Shown here: positions 7,498-15,415 of the stretch, in pieces
Position numbering within the stretch: the stretch's first letter is position 1
Layout of the letters: every line of letters starts with the position of its first letter
Assembly: GCA_012519025.1 (NCBI GenBank)
Contig: JAAYQZ010000030.1
Span: 1 to 33,905 of the forward strand
Origin: Bacillota bacterium
Lineage (GTDB): Bacteria; Bacillota; Limnochordia; DTU087
Direction: 5' to 3'
DNA length: 33,905 nucleotides
The notes under the pieces: generated by a model
Told to the model about the DNA's origin: nothing
Database searches by the model: none
Seen by the model: the letters and a program-made list of their open reading frames with translations, nothing else
Program-made: the position numbers and the translations under genes

Positions 7498-8949
7498 TTA
7501 CAAATCAGACACTCCCAGCTTTTCCAACCGTCGGAGTTCATCTTTAGCCTGGGTAAGACCGGGGTCCAAGTTGAGCGCCTTTTCCAAGTGCTCTTTAGCT
7601 TTAACAATTCTAAACTCCACACTGTAGGCCATGCCCAAGTGATAATGGACTGTGGCTTGATCCCAGCCGGCCGCTTCATCTCCCATGAGTGCCAATGCCT
7701 CTGTCAATTCGCCAACAGCGGCTTCATAATCACCGAGTTTAAAATACGCCCATCCCAAAGTATCTCGAAATGCACCGTTGCCCGGTGATAGTTCTACTGC
7801 TTTTTCGGCCATTTCCAACGCCTTCTGCAGATAAATGCCGCTGTCTATATAGATATAAGCCAGGTTGTTGTACCCCAGGGGATCTTTAGGCGCCAGCATG
7901 ATAACTTGCTCAAACTCAGCAATCGCGCCTGCCTCATCACCGCTTTCTATATAAGCATAGCCCAGATTAGAATGCGCGGCAACATTATAGGGATCAATGG
8001 CAACAATCTTCTCAAATTCCTTAACCGCGGAATGGTAGTTCCTGGCAAGCAAAAAAGCGGTTCCCTTGGCAAAGGCGGTGCGTAAAACTTCAAATTCTTC
8101 TACATAAAATAACTCATCAGGCAAAGTAACATTGAAATCCAAGTTGGTAAACTGTTGGGCGATGGACAAACCGGCTCCTTCCACACAAACTTCCCTGGGA
8201 AACCAAACGTTGTTATCAAACCGAGCAAGATCCATTCTCATACGGGCTTCTTCGGGACCCATTTCCACCAACTCAGCAACCATACCAACAATTTGACCAT
8301 AATCGTTAGCATCCAGTGAAAGAGCTTTAAACTCTATAGAAGCGAAGGGAGTACCTAAACCGGTGATCCGCAGTGGAAGATAACTGGTGGAATCAATCCA
8401 AAACACCGTATTTTGCCACAAGTCCGGGCGGTTCTCCACGGGTTCCAGCTCAACAGCATATACCATGCGCTCTAGATATTCTTCCTCACCGGCTAAGAAA
8501 CCTCGACCTCCTACGGACAGCCATTCCAATGAAGACAAGACCAGATCTGTCACCAAAGGCAAACCCAACTGACCGGGATCATGTATAATGCGGGGCCGCG
8601 GTGTACCCGCTTGATAGTGGGCAACCAGCTCTCCATCGGTAATGATCGTGGAAGATGCGGCAGTGCCCGGTTCTATGTAATCGAGTCGAAAATGGTCCCC
8701 ATCTTTGACCATAAGATCTCCCTGCAGCAATTTGAGATGGAGTCCATTTTCCTCAATAGAAAACGTTATCTGACCGGTCAAGTCCGTAGCCACGTTAAAT
8801 TGCCCCGCCATCTTTGCCAGTACACTATCACCGTCTAAGCCCACAGTGCCGTTTTTGGCCTGGGCAAATGTCCCACCTAGGACCAGCAAAACCGCGGCAC
8901 TCAGGCAAAGGGCAATCGGAAAAACGCGCCTAGATAGATAAATACCCAA
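7498..8949 (-). CDS. Secreted LolA-like domain and TPR repeat protein
   Basis: Exported protein of about 483 residues. It has a signal peptide (SRR n-region, hydrophobic core, cleavage after an AQA motif near residue 31). Residues about 40-290 resemble the LolA/outer-membrane lipoprotein carrier-like beta fold, and about five tetratricopeptide repeats (about 292-475) follow, with typical NLGYAY, NNLAYIY, TLGWAYF and HLGMAYS helices. No lipobox cysteine is present, so it should be released or held by protein contacts rather than lipid-anchored. TTG at 8949 is preferred because AGGGGAG lies 7 bases upstream and the signal peptide then starts cleanly; TTG at 8973 is the longest ORF. It shares a gene run with cwlD, which recalls the LolA-like GerS partner of CwlD in Clostridioides difficile. 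The LolA assignment rests on fold-like pattern, not a motif. Confidence 0.72.
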   Translation of the reverse strand: MGIYLSRRVFPIALCLSAAVLLVLGGTFAQAKNGTVGLDGDSVLAKMAGQFNVATDLTGQITFSIEENGLHLKLLQGDLMVKDGDHFRLDYIEPGTAASSTIITDGELVAHYQAGTPRPRIIHDPGQLGLPLVTDLVLSSLEWLSVGGRGFLAGEEEYLERMVYAVELEPVENRPDLWQNTVFWIDSTSYLPLRITGLGTPFASIEFKALSLDANDYGQIVGMVAELVEMGPEEARMRMDLARFDNNVWFPREVCVEGAGLSIAQQFTNLDFNVTLPDELFYVEEFEVLRTAFAKGTAFLLARNYHSAVKEFEKIVAIDPYNVAAHSNLGYAYIESGDEAGAIAEFEQVIMLAPKDPLGYNNLAYIYIDSGIYLQKALEMAEKAVELSPGNGAFRDTLGWAYFKLGDYEAAVGELTEALALMGDEAAGWDQATVHYHLGMAYSVEFRIVKAKEHLEKALNLDPGLTQAKDELRRLEKLGVSDL

Positions 8950-9012
8950 TCTACATCTCCCCTTACAAATCAATCAAATGACCATCAGCACATCACGGCC
9001 GACCGGGCCCGG

Positions 9013-9813
9013 TTATCTCATGGAAATCTGGGCAACAGAATCCAAAACATACGTCGGAACTATGTCAGATGCCTGCAGTATATCCTTATCTGTAACACCG
9101 GTCATGACCAAAGCCGTGTCCAGCCCAAATTCCTGTCCCATTAAAATGTCTGTTTCTATGCGATCGCCGACCATAAGACACTGAGATGCTTTTAGATTCA
9201 GCACATTTAAAGCTACTTCAACAGTAATGGGACTTGGCTTGCCCACAATAAGCTCAACTTTGCGGCCGGTTGTCCCTTCTACTGCCCCGATTACTCCACC
9301 GGCATCGGGTATTTCCCCACCTTCCACAGGGCATGTTCGATCACCATTGGTAGCAATTAATCGGGCTCCTTTTTTCACACACTGCAAAGCCCGATCCAAC
9401 TTTCTATAGTGAAAAGTCCGATCAAAGGATAGAATAACATAATCCACTAAGTAGCCGTTCAATTCCGGTTCTAAAGTGTAGCGAATTCCGGCTTCAGCCA
9501 GATCATCCAATAAGGCCTGCTCACCTACGACATAACAAAGAGCCTGTGGGTTGTATTCCCTTAGATACTTGCCCAAAACAAAAGATGAATTGATTACACT
9601 GCGAACATCGGTAGGTATGCCGAGTCTGGTAAGTTTTGCGGCATAATCATATCTAGTTTCGATGGGCTTGTTTGATAAAAATAAGATTTGTTTGCCGGCT
9701 TCCCTAAGTCCCTCGATAACCTGTTGTGCCCCCGGCAAAAGTCTGTCCCCTAAATAAATGGTGCCATCGAGGTCAAAAATGTAGCCATCATACAACCGCA
9801 TCTTCCTAAACAT
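9013..9813 (-). CDS. HAD-IIA sugar/nucleotide phosphatase, NagD/AraL-like
   Basis: Cytoplasmic phosphatase of 266 residues. The HAD nucleophile motif is FDLDGT (D14, D16), motif II is FLSNKP near 45-50, the C2-type cap lies between, and the C-terminal motifs are VGKPSP and MVGDRIETDI near 195 and 220. This order is that of the NagD/AraL/p-nitrophenylphosphatase branch, which acts on small phosphorylated sugars or nucleotides. It starts 2 bases after the GlpP stop, with a GAGAGGG site upstream, so the two are translationally close. In Bacillus-type genomes such HADs serve metabolite repair or sugar-phosphate relief. A glycerol-phosphate-linked role (phosphoglycolate or glycerol-phosphate phosphatase) is attractive beside GlpP but unproven. 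Confidence 0.85.
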   Translation of the reverse strand: MFRKMRLYDGYIFDLDGTIYLGDRLLPGAQQVIEGLREAGKQILFLSNKPIETRYDYAAKLTRLGIPTDVRSVINSSFVLGKYLREYNPQALCYVVGEQALLDDLAEAGIRYTLEPELNGYLVDYVILSFDRTFHYRKLDRALQCVKKGARLIATNGDRTCPVEGGEIPDAGGVIGAVEGTTGRKVELIVGKPSPITVEVALNVLNLKASQCLMVGDRIETDILMGQEFGLDTALVMTGVTDKDILQASDIVPTYVLDSVAQISMR

Positions 9814-9815
9814 TT

Positions 9816-10448
9816 TTACGTCCCTCTCCCCGTTTTAGACCAATCCCAAAGCTCTACTCGACTGGTGGATACTGCCACGGCAGGACCGGCCAAAATTGCT
9901 TTTATTTCCTCGACTGTTTCCACGAGCCCACCTGCTATTATAGGCGGCATTGAGTCAACAGGAAGCCTTTCTTTAAGGGAAGGCAGCACCAAAGCCGGCA
10001 AAATCTCCACGGCATCAGGTTCACTTGATCTTAGAATATTTAATCCTGTCTTTACAGCCTCCGAATCCAGAGCAAACAACCGCTGGATAGCCAACAAGTC
10101 AGTATCCTTAGCTGCGCGAATGAGGTTGCTTCTTGTGGTCACAATACCGTCTAAAGGCATGCGCTTTGCCAGGTAGTTTACGGCAGCGGCGTCTTTGCCC
10201 AGACCGGGAATGAGATCTATATGTACAAATGCGGCTGTATCGTTTTCGGCTTTAATGGTCTTTATTATGCTCTCCAGTTCTAGAATGCTGCCGCCCAGAA
10301 TAAAAAAAACATTCATTCCCTTAGCCAGTGCTAAGTTGACGGCGGCAGAGTCTCTAAGACCGGCGATGACCGGATTCTCAACAAGTTTCCTAAGTAAATC
10401 TCTTTTTGTATTCAACTTTAGGACAATTCCCCTTTCGGGCGTTATCAT
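9816..10448 (-). CDS. glpP: Glycerol-3-phosphate-responsive antiterminator GlpP
   Basis: RNA-binding antiterminator family. In Bacillus, GlpP with glycerol-3-phosphate binds the glpD leader mRNA and prevents termination. The product has about 210 residues and shows the family text NPVIAGLRD, HIDLIPGLGKD, DGIVTTRSNLI, QRLFALDS, EILPA and PPIIAGGL, in order along a TIM-barrel-like chain. ATG 10448 follows a CAGG site 7 bases upstream; the longest ORF begins at TTG 10487, which would overlap the preceding gene by 14 bases. No glpF, glpK or glpD is present in the window, so the usual target is elsewhere or the regulator serves another leader. It sits between the folate gene and the HAD phosphatase gene. 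Confidence 0.87.
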   Translation of the reverse strand: MITPERGIVLKLNTKRDLLRKLVENPVIAGLRDSAAVNLALAKGMNVFFILGGSILELESIIKTIKAENDTAAFVHIDLIPGLGKDAAAVNYLAKRMPLDGIVTTRSNLIRAAKDTDLLAIQRLFALDSEAVKTGLNILRSSEPDAVEILPALVLPSLKERLPVDSMPPIIAGGLVETVEEIKAILAGPAVAVSTSRVELWDWSKTGRGT

Positions 10449-10473
10449 GATTTTACCTGCTGCTTGCGGTTCA

Positions 10474-11037
10474 TCAAACTGCAACAACCTCTTTTTCCGT
10501 AATCACTAGATCAACTGGTACATCATGGGCTGCTTTGGGGAGGGTGTCCATAAGCTGTATGTGAAAACAGATGCCTATCTTGCAGGTATTGGGGACATTT
10601 GATAAAAATCGATCATAATATCCGGCACCATAACCAATGCGATTTCCCTGCCGATCAAAGGCCAACCCGGGCACCACCACAATGTCCAACACATCCGGTG
10701 AAATGGGCTGATTGTTGCGGGGAGGTTCCAGTATGTCCCAATGCCCTACCACAGCCTCTTCTTTACGGGAAATCGGGTAAATAAGCAGCTCTTTGGTGGC
10801 CGGTAAACAAACTGGAGCAGCAATTGTTTTGCCTTGCGCGACTCCGTGTTCCAAAATACACCATGTGTCAACTTCGCTGCCAAAGGCAAGAAATAGCATA
10901 ATCACTGCGGCTTGCTGTGCAACCGGCAGGGAAAAAAGCTGTTCTTTGATGGCATGACTAAAAGCCTGCCTTTTGTCTTTTGGCAATTGATTGCGCAGGC
11001 TCAACAGTTTTTTGCGAATGGTCTCTTTATCTTGCAT
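10474..11037 (-). CDS. 5-formyltetrahydrofolate cyclo-ligase
   Basis: Converts 5-formyl-THF to 5,10-methenyl-THF using ATP, recycling a storage or inhibitory folate. The 187-residue protein has the N-terminal basic helix (RKKLLSLRNQL) that contacts ATP, and the family signature VPGLAFDRQGNRIGYGAGYYD near 121-141 with the GYGxGYYDR substrate loop. Length and motif order are normal (YgfA/MTHFS family). ATG 11037 follows AGGGGGAG. There is a 64-base gap to the upstream ymfH-like gene with no clear promoter, so it is probably part of the same run. Folate recycling supports purine, thymidylate and formyl-methionine synthesis. Confidence 0.9.
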   Translation of the reverse strand: MQDKETIRKKLLSLRNQLPKDKRQAFSHAIKEQLFSLPVAQQAAVIMLFLAFGSEVDTWCILEHGVAQGKTIAAPVCLPATKELLIYPISRKEEAVVGHWDILEPPRNNQPISPDVLDIVVVPGLAFDRQGNRIGYGAGYYDRFLSNVPNTCKIGICFHIQLMDTLPKAAHDVPVDLVITEKEVVAV

Positions 11038-11101
11038 AAACTCCCCCTAGCTTGAATTTCCCTCCACCCCGCTTAGGATTGCTGAAGCCCTGCTTAAAAC
11101 T

Positions 11102-12424
11102 TCACATAGGTATCACAGTGGAAATTGCCAAGTTATCTTCGATTAATTGGCTGTGAAGATATCCCTCTACATCATCTAAGGTAATCTCCTGCATCATATC
11201 CAAATATGAGAACAGCGAACTGCCCTTAAAGTGGATAGATATGAAATTACTCGCGATAAAATCCAATGCATTGAAAGCATACAAGAATCCGCCTATTGAC
11301 TTCCTTTTTTGCTTTGTAAATTCCTCCCGTTCAATACCCTTCTCCCTTGCTTTCTGCAATCCTTTCAAAATTGATGCTGCGAATTTCTCCGGATCGTCAG
11401 TAGAGCCTCCCACTACGGCGTGTGCGAAATTCCTCTCAGCAGTATAGTGGACTCCGAAACCTAAATCAATGAGTCCGTTCTCGTAAAGATAGCTGTATAA
11501 CGCTGATGTCTTGCCAAATAGGATCTGCAGGGCGAGGCTCCCTATAAGCTGGCGCTTGAGCAGTTCATTGCCGTTTTGCAGACAGTTGTCTTTAAACCCC
11601 AAATAACATAAAGGTCGTGCTACTGCCATCGCCATCTCCACACTTTGTGCCTTCACACTAAAAGGTTCTGCTTTGTGGATGCGGCGCACTACGGGAGAAC
11701 TGTTTTCTTCAGCCTTCTGGGCTGCAGTTTTCCCAAGCTGTTTTTCTGCAAGCTGAAATACTTCCCCCGGCTCTACTTCCCCAACAACGAACAATACCAT
11801 GTTCTTTGGATGGTAAAACGCTTGATGACAAGCATACAAAACCTCCGGAGTGATGCGGCCGATAGAGGCAGTGGTGCCGGCGATTTTTTCTCTCACATTA
11901 TTGACATGATACACAGCATTCATCAGGTTGGTAAATACACGGTGTCCAGGTTCATCTTCAAACATCGTAATTTCCTGAGCAATAATGCCCCGTTCCTTTT
12001 CTACGCTTTCAGGGGTGAAATACGGTGTCATAACAAAATCTAAAAGCAAGGCCAGACACTGTAGAAAATTATCTGTAGTAGAAAAGAGATAACTTGTCAA
12101 AGTATAACCTGTATACGCGTTGACTGATGCCCCCAGCCCCGCAAATTCATCAAACACATTGCCTTTTGGATTTTCAAAAAGCTTGTGTTCTAGAAAATGC
12201 GCTACACCCGGCGGTGTGGATGCAGCACCACTTTTATCGTCAAGCATAAAATCTGTATCAATGGCTCCATAGCGAGTGGCAAACATCGCGTATTTTTCGT
12301 TATAACCTGATTTTGGCATCACATACATATCCAGCCCAGAGGAGGTTTTTGCATGGTGATATTCTTCCTGCAGAACTTCACTCTTGACAGCACCAAGTGG
12401 TTTGATTTTGGTTGAGATACCCAC
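11102..12424 (-). CDS. ymfH: M16 zinc metallopeptidase, YmfH-like (catalytic partner)
   Basis: Pitrilysin/M16-family peptidase of 440 residues. The inverted zinc motif HxxEH is present as H76-F-L-E79-H80, with the downstream E and the GASVNAYTGYTLTSY segment usual for the active half. M16B enzymes act as pairs of an active and an inactive half; the gene upstream supplies the inactive half. The start is GTG at 12424, which shares one base with the upstream stop (TAGTG), and GGGGG lies 9 bases before it, so translation is coupled. No signal peptide is visible, so the peptidase should be cytoplasmic. Processing-type roles are known for relatives; the substrate here is unknown. Confidence 0.88.
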   Translation of the reverse strand: MGISTKIKPLGAVKSEVLQEEYHHAKTSSGLDMYVMPKSGYNEKYAMFATRYGAIDTDFMLDDKSGAASTPPGVAHFLEHKLFENPKGNVFDEFAGLGASVNAYTGYTLTSYLFSTTDNFLQCLALLLDFVMTPYFTPESVEKERGIIAQEITMFEDEPGHRVFTNLMNAVYHVNNVREKIAGTTASIGRITPEVLYACHQAFYHPKNMVLFVVGEVEPGEVFQLAEKQLGKTAAQKAEENSSPVVRRIHKAEPFSVKAQSVEMAMAVARPLCYLGFKDNCLQNGNELLKRQLIGSLALQILFGKTSALYSYLYENGLIDLGFGVHYTAERNFAHAVVGGSTDDPEKFAASILKGLQKAREKGIEREEFTKQKRKSIGGFLYAFNALDFIASNFISIHFKGSSLFSYLDMMQEITLDDVEGYLHSQLIEDNLAISTVIPM

Positions 12425-13719
12425 TAGTCCATACCCCCTTGGAATGCATTTTCTCCTTCTTCACCTTGCAGGAAATAGATGGTATCAAGTTGGAGTTGTT
12501 CTCCTATTTCTACCAAGTCTTCCACAGTTACAGCTTTGATGGCCTCTATAACATCTTCCGCCTTGCGCCGGACATCTTGAGTAGCTTCAACTATGCCGCG
12601 ATCGATTATAGATATGGCACTGTCTTCCATTGTCAAGAAACTGTTCACCAAACCGCGTTTTGTTTGTTCAAGCTCCCAAGAAGTGACACTGCCCGCATCT
12701 AAAGCATCCACTTCCTGCAGGATAATCTCCAAAGCTTCATTGTATCTGGAAGGTGGAATACCAGCATTAATCATAAGAAACCCTTTGTTGCCATCAACTC
12801 TTGCAAAAACATAATAAGCAAGACTTGCTTTTTCTCTCACATTGCGAAACAGCTTTGCATGGGGAAACCCACCTAAAACACCGCTATAGACCAGCAGCTT
12901 GTAATAATCGGGGGAGCTGTACGTAATTGGAACACGATAACCTAAAAACAATATGCCTTGTCTAAGCTGTTCTTGTTCAACAACAGTCTTCAACTCCTTG
13001 GGAGTATGGGATCTTGCGTCAATCGACAGTGGCCTAAAACCATTTCTAAGCTCGCCGATTGCATTCTGCCACTGACGGTGCAAAGCACCGTGATCTATAT
13101 TCCCGACAACAAAAATCTCAATGGGGTTTTGGGCCAACAAGCTGCGGTAGTGAGTCAAAAGCTCGGAATCACTAACCGTATCCAATCCTTCCAGTCTACC
13201 GTATTTGTAAATGGCAAAAGGCTCTCCTTCAAACATAATCTCGATGAATCGCTTTAAGGCGTAACTGCGTTTATTATCAATAATACTGCGAATTTGGTTG
13301 CGCAGATTGGATACTTCCTGTTCCACAAACGGCTTGTAGAATCCACTGCCCTCAACCCGGGGTTGGGTGATCAACTCTGCCAAAGCATCCATGCCCTGCC
13401 GCAGTAATTTTTCCCCATTTTGTCCCAAGTAAGATCCATCAGCAATTTCGAAGTAGTAATCAATCAGCTGGTATTCGCCAAGCTTAAGCACACCTGCACC
13501 AAACCGTGCCCCGTAAAGATCTGCAAGATGGGAGGCAATGTGCTGCATCGTCGGCAATCTTCTGCTTCCACGGGCTATTATTTGCGGTACCAGCGCGGTT
13601 TCAGTTGCTTCTGACCCAAGCTGATGTTGAATAAAAACTTTGCACGTTACAGTCTTAAATTTCCTTGTCGGCAAAACATGTAAGCGACATCCTTCAGTGA
13701 GCATTGCTGTTTGAAACAA
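12424..13719 (-). CDS. ymfF: M16 peptidase-like protein, YmfF-like (non-catalytic partner)
   Basis: M16-fold protein of 431 residues that lacks HxxEH: the region where it should lie reads VPQIIARGSRRLPTMQHIASHL, split here as VPQIIARGSRR and LPTMQHIASHL, with no zinc pair. The C-terminal half keeps the conserved Arg/Tyr region (REKASLAYYVFAR) that completes the active site of the partner chain. It overlaps the ymfH-like gene by 1 base, the normal ymfF-ymfH arrangement. TTG 13719 is supported by AAAGGTGGG 8 bases upstream; ATG 13704 is a shorter choice. It is the first gene of the long minus-strand run, facing nifU across a 221-base divergent region. Confidence 0.85.
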   Translation of the reverse strand: MFQTAMLTEGCRLHVLPTRKFKTVTCKVFIQHQLGSEATETALVPQIIARGSRRLPTMQHIASHLADLYGARFGAGVLKLGEYQLIDYYFEIADGSYLGQNGEKLLRQGMDALAELITQPRVEGSGFYKPFVEQEVSNLRNQIRSIIDNKRSYALKRFIEIMFEGEPFAIYKYGRLEGLDTVSDSELLTHYRSLLAQNPIEIFVVGNIDHGALHRQWQNAIGELRNGFRPLSIDARSHTPKELKTVVEQEQLRQGILFLGYRVPITYSSPDYYKLLVYSGVLGGFPHAKLFRNVREKASLAYYVFARVDGNKGFLMINAGIPPSRYNEALEIILQEVDALDAGSVTSWELEQTKRGLVNSFLTMEDSAISIIDRGIVEATQDVRRKAEDVIEAIKAVTVEDLVEIGEQLQLDTIYFLQGEEGENAFQGGMD

Positions 13720-13837
13720 CGTCTAAACCCACCTTTTCCTACTAAGTAGTTAAAATTCGCCACCTGTCTATTCTCCCTTGCGGTTCCCTGCCGTATGCAC
13801 TCACTATCTTTGACACGGTTCCTTTGATATTCCCCGG

Positions 13838-13852
13838 GACACATTTTGTGTC
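13838..13852. promoter_or_regulatory. Short perfect palindrome in the ymfF/nifU divergent region
   Basis: The 15-base element GACACA-TTT-TGTGTC has perfect 6-base arms around a 3-base centre. Its right arm merges with a perfect minus-strand TTGACA (13854-13849). The octamer TTTGACAC at 13809-13816 and its inverse at 13848-13855 form a wider inverted repeat. This arrangement suggests an operator between divergent genes. No regulator can be named. Confidence 0.4.
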
Positions 13853-13859
13853 AAACAGC

Positions 13860-13888
13860 TTGTATAATCGACATCCCTAGTGTATACT
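13860..13888 (+). promoter_or_regulatory. Candidate sigma-A promoter of the nifU-like gene
   Basis: A -35 box TTGTAT (13860-13865), a 17-base spacer and a -10 box TATACT (13883-13888, preceded by TG) would start transcription near 13895, about 45 bases before the nifU ATG. A TATAAT at 13863-13868 overlaps the -35 box but has no matching upstream hexamer. Confidence 0.5.
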
Positions 13889-13940
13889 TTAAGCCGTACA
13901 AGATTAGGTGAATTTGATTCATCATAGGGAGGTGCCCGCG

Positions 13941-14162
13941 ATGAAAGAGCAGGTGCAGGAGGTCCTAGACCGAATCCGCCCTCAGCTGCAGGCCGACGGC
14001 GGCGATGTGGCATTAGTTGATGTGAAAGATGGCGTTGTTTCTGTTCAGCTGCAAGGGGCCTGTGTTGGCTGTCCTATGTCGACCATTACACTAAAGAACG
14101 GCATCGAGCGACTGCTTAAACAGGAAATTCCCTCTGTTAAAGAGGTCGTCAACGTACAATAG
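13941..14162 (+). CDS. NifU C-terminal-domain Fe-S scaffold protein
   Basis: A 73-residue stand-alone NifU C-terminal domain (Nfu type). The CxxC pair in the segment GACVGCPMS (about 39-47) holds a 4Fe-4S cluster for delivery to apoproteins. The preceding [13 protein letters not shown] segment is the family's typical first strand. ATG 13941 follows GGGAGGTG; an earlier GTG at 13908 is rejected because it precedes this site. It ends at a clear terminator, so it is likely a single-gene transcript. It may serve the Fe-S proteins encoded nearby (QueG, AmrS, the DUF362/ferredoxin protein), which is inference. Confidence 0.9.
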   Translation: MKEQVQEVLDRIRPQLQADGGDVALVDVKDGVVSVQLQGACVGCPMSTITLKNGIERLLKQEIPSVKEVVNVQ

Positions 14163-14177
14163 ATGGGTGTGTTCTTC

Positions 14178-14210
14178 AAAGCGAGATGCCCTTTGGTGTC
14201 TCGCTTTTTT
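14178..14210 (+). terminator. Rho-independent terminator after the nifU-like gene
   Basis: A 9-base perfect stem, AAAGCGAGA (14178-14186) with TCTCGCTTT (14199-14207), encloses a 12-base loop and is followed by a run of six T (14205-14210). It lies 15 bases after the nifU stop and separates it from queG. Confidence 0.85.
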
Positions 14211-14244
14211 CTATAGAGGGATTCCGCAGGTTGGAGGGCATTCA

Positions 14245-15405
14245 GTGACAACTTTAAAAACAAAAATCACAGACTGTGCAAAAAGTTTAGGATTCGATTT
14301 GGTGAAGGTGACTGATGCAAAACCCTTGCCTGATGCTGAAAAACGCCTTATGGAAATACTAAACTCCGGACACGACAGCACCATGGTGAGCGGCAGCCCC
14401 GAAGAAAGGACAGCACCTCAACGGATTTTGCCCGGGGCAAAAAGCGTGGTTGTGGTCGCTATGTCATACAGCGTGAAACTCGACCGGGATACAGATGCAC
14501 CCCACTCTCCCGACTGGACCAGCCGTCTCAACCTTTCCCGCTACGCGTGGGGCCAAGATTACCACCATGTCTTACGAGCCCGTTTGCTCGAATTGGCCGA
14601 TTATATGAAACAGCTTGTAAGTGGTACTGAAAGTAAAGTGTTGGTAGACACCGGGCCCTTGGCAGAAAAGGCCGTGGCCTATAAAGCCGGTATCGGGGTG
14701 TATGGTTGGAATTCGTGCATGATCACAGAAAAATGGGGATCCTGGGTTTTCTTGGGCTCCATCATCACCACCCTCCACCTAGAACCTGATCTTTTTAATC
14801 CAGGAACTTGCCAGCAGTGCGGACGCTGCATTAAAGCCTGTCCAACTAATGCTATCATTGCGCCCTACATCATCGATGCTGAACGGTGTTTATCCCAAAT
14901 AACCCAAGCCCGAGGCATTGTTCCTAAAGAGTTTCGCAAACCAATTGGTAAAAGACTGTTTGGATGTGACACCTGTCAAGCTGTTTGCCCCCACAATAAT
15001 GAAAAAAAGATTGCATACGGGAATCATGAGGAGTTTTTCCCGCACCCTGACGTTGGTGCTGAACCAACCGCCCGGTCAGTGCTTTCCATGGATAATCATC
15101 GATTCAATGATACCTTTCGACACACAGCAGCCGGTTGGCGGGGCAGGAAAGTCCTGCAGCGCAACGCGGCAATTTGCCTGGGCAATATCGGCAGCCCGGC
15201 TGATATTCCCATTTTAATCGAAACCTTGGCAGATCCATCTGAGCCTGTAAGGGCAGCAGCAGCCTGGGCCCTTGGTGAAATCAGCAAAAACGCCGATGAC
15301 GCGGCAAGGGCTTTAATCAAGGAAAAGCTTTTTTGTGCAAAAATCTCCGCCGCTCAACATAATAGTTTGCGCGCGGAGATAGATGAGGTGCTAAAATTTC
15401 TTTAG
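14245..15405 (+). CDS. queG: Epoxyqueuosine reductase QueG with C-terminal HEAT repeats
   Basis: Last step of queuosine synthesis: cobalamin-dependent reduction of epoxyqueuosine in tRNA. From GTG 14245 the protein has 386 residues. D135 (VDTGPLAEKA) matches the catalytic Asp. Two 4Fe-4S ferredoxin motifs follow: C189, C192, C195, C199, then C215 with C241, C244, C248. The C-terminal part (about 300-386) has HEAT repeats (NAAICLGNIG, AAAAWALGEI) as in full-length QueG. GTG 14245 is chosen because GGAGG lies 7 bases upstream; an ORF start at 14167 would run through the terminator hairpin. It converges on the carboxyltransferase gene with only 10 bases between stops. No other que gene is nearby. 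Confidence 0.92.
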   Translation: MTTLKTKITDCAKSLGFDLVKVTDAKPLPDAEKRLMEILNSGHDSTMVSGSPEERTAPQRILPGAKSVVVVAMSYSVKLDRDTDAPHSPDWTSRLNLSRYAWGQDYHHVLRARLLELADYMKQLVSGTESKVLVDTGPLAEKAVAYKAGIGVYGWNSCMITEKWGSWVFLGSIITTLHLEPDLFNPGTCQQCGRCIKACPTNAIIAPYIIDAERCLSQITQARGIVPKEFRKPIGKRLFGCDTCQAVCPHNNEKKIAYGNHEEFFPHPDVGAEPTARSVLSMDNHRFNDTFRHTAAGWRGRKVLQRNAAICLGNIGSPADIPILIETLADPSEPVRAAAAWALGEISKNADDAARALIKEKLFCAKISAAQHNSLRAEIDEVLKFL

Positions 15406-15415
15406 AACAGAGCCG

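Noticed and set aside
13810-13815. Perfect plus-strand TTGACA as a nifU -35 box
   Set aside because: No -10 hexamer lies 16-18 bases downstream (the sequence there is CCCGGG-like). It is better explained as part of an inverted repeat.
14167-14244. N-terminal extension of queG
   Set aside because: It would start before the nifU terminator hairpin and has no ribosome site; GTG 14245 has GGAGG at 7 bases.
15343-15380. 8-base inverted repeat ATCTCCGC/GCGGAGAT near the end of queG
   Set aside because: It lies inside the coding sequence with a 22-base loop and no T run after it. It might aid termination between the convergent genes, but the evidence is too thin to call.
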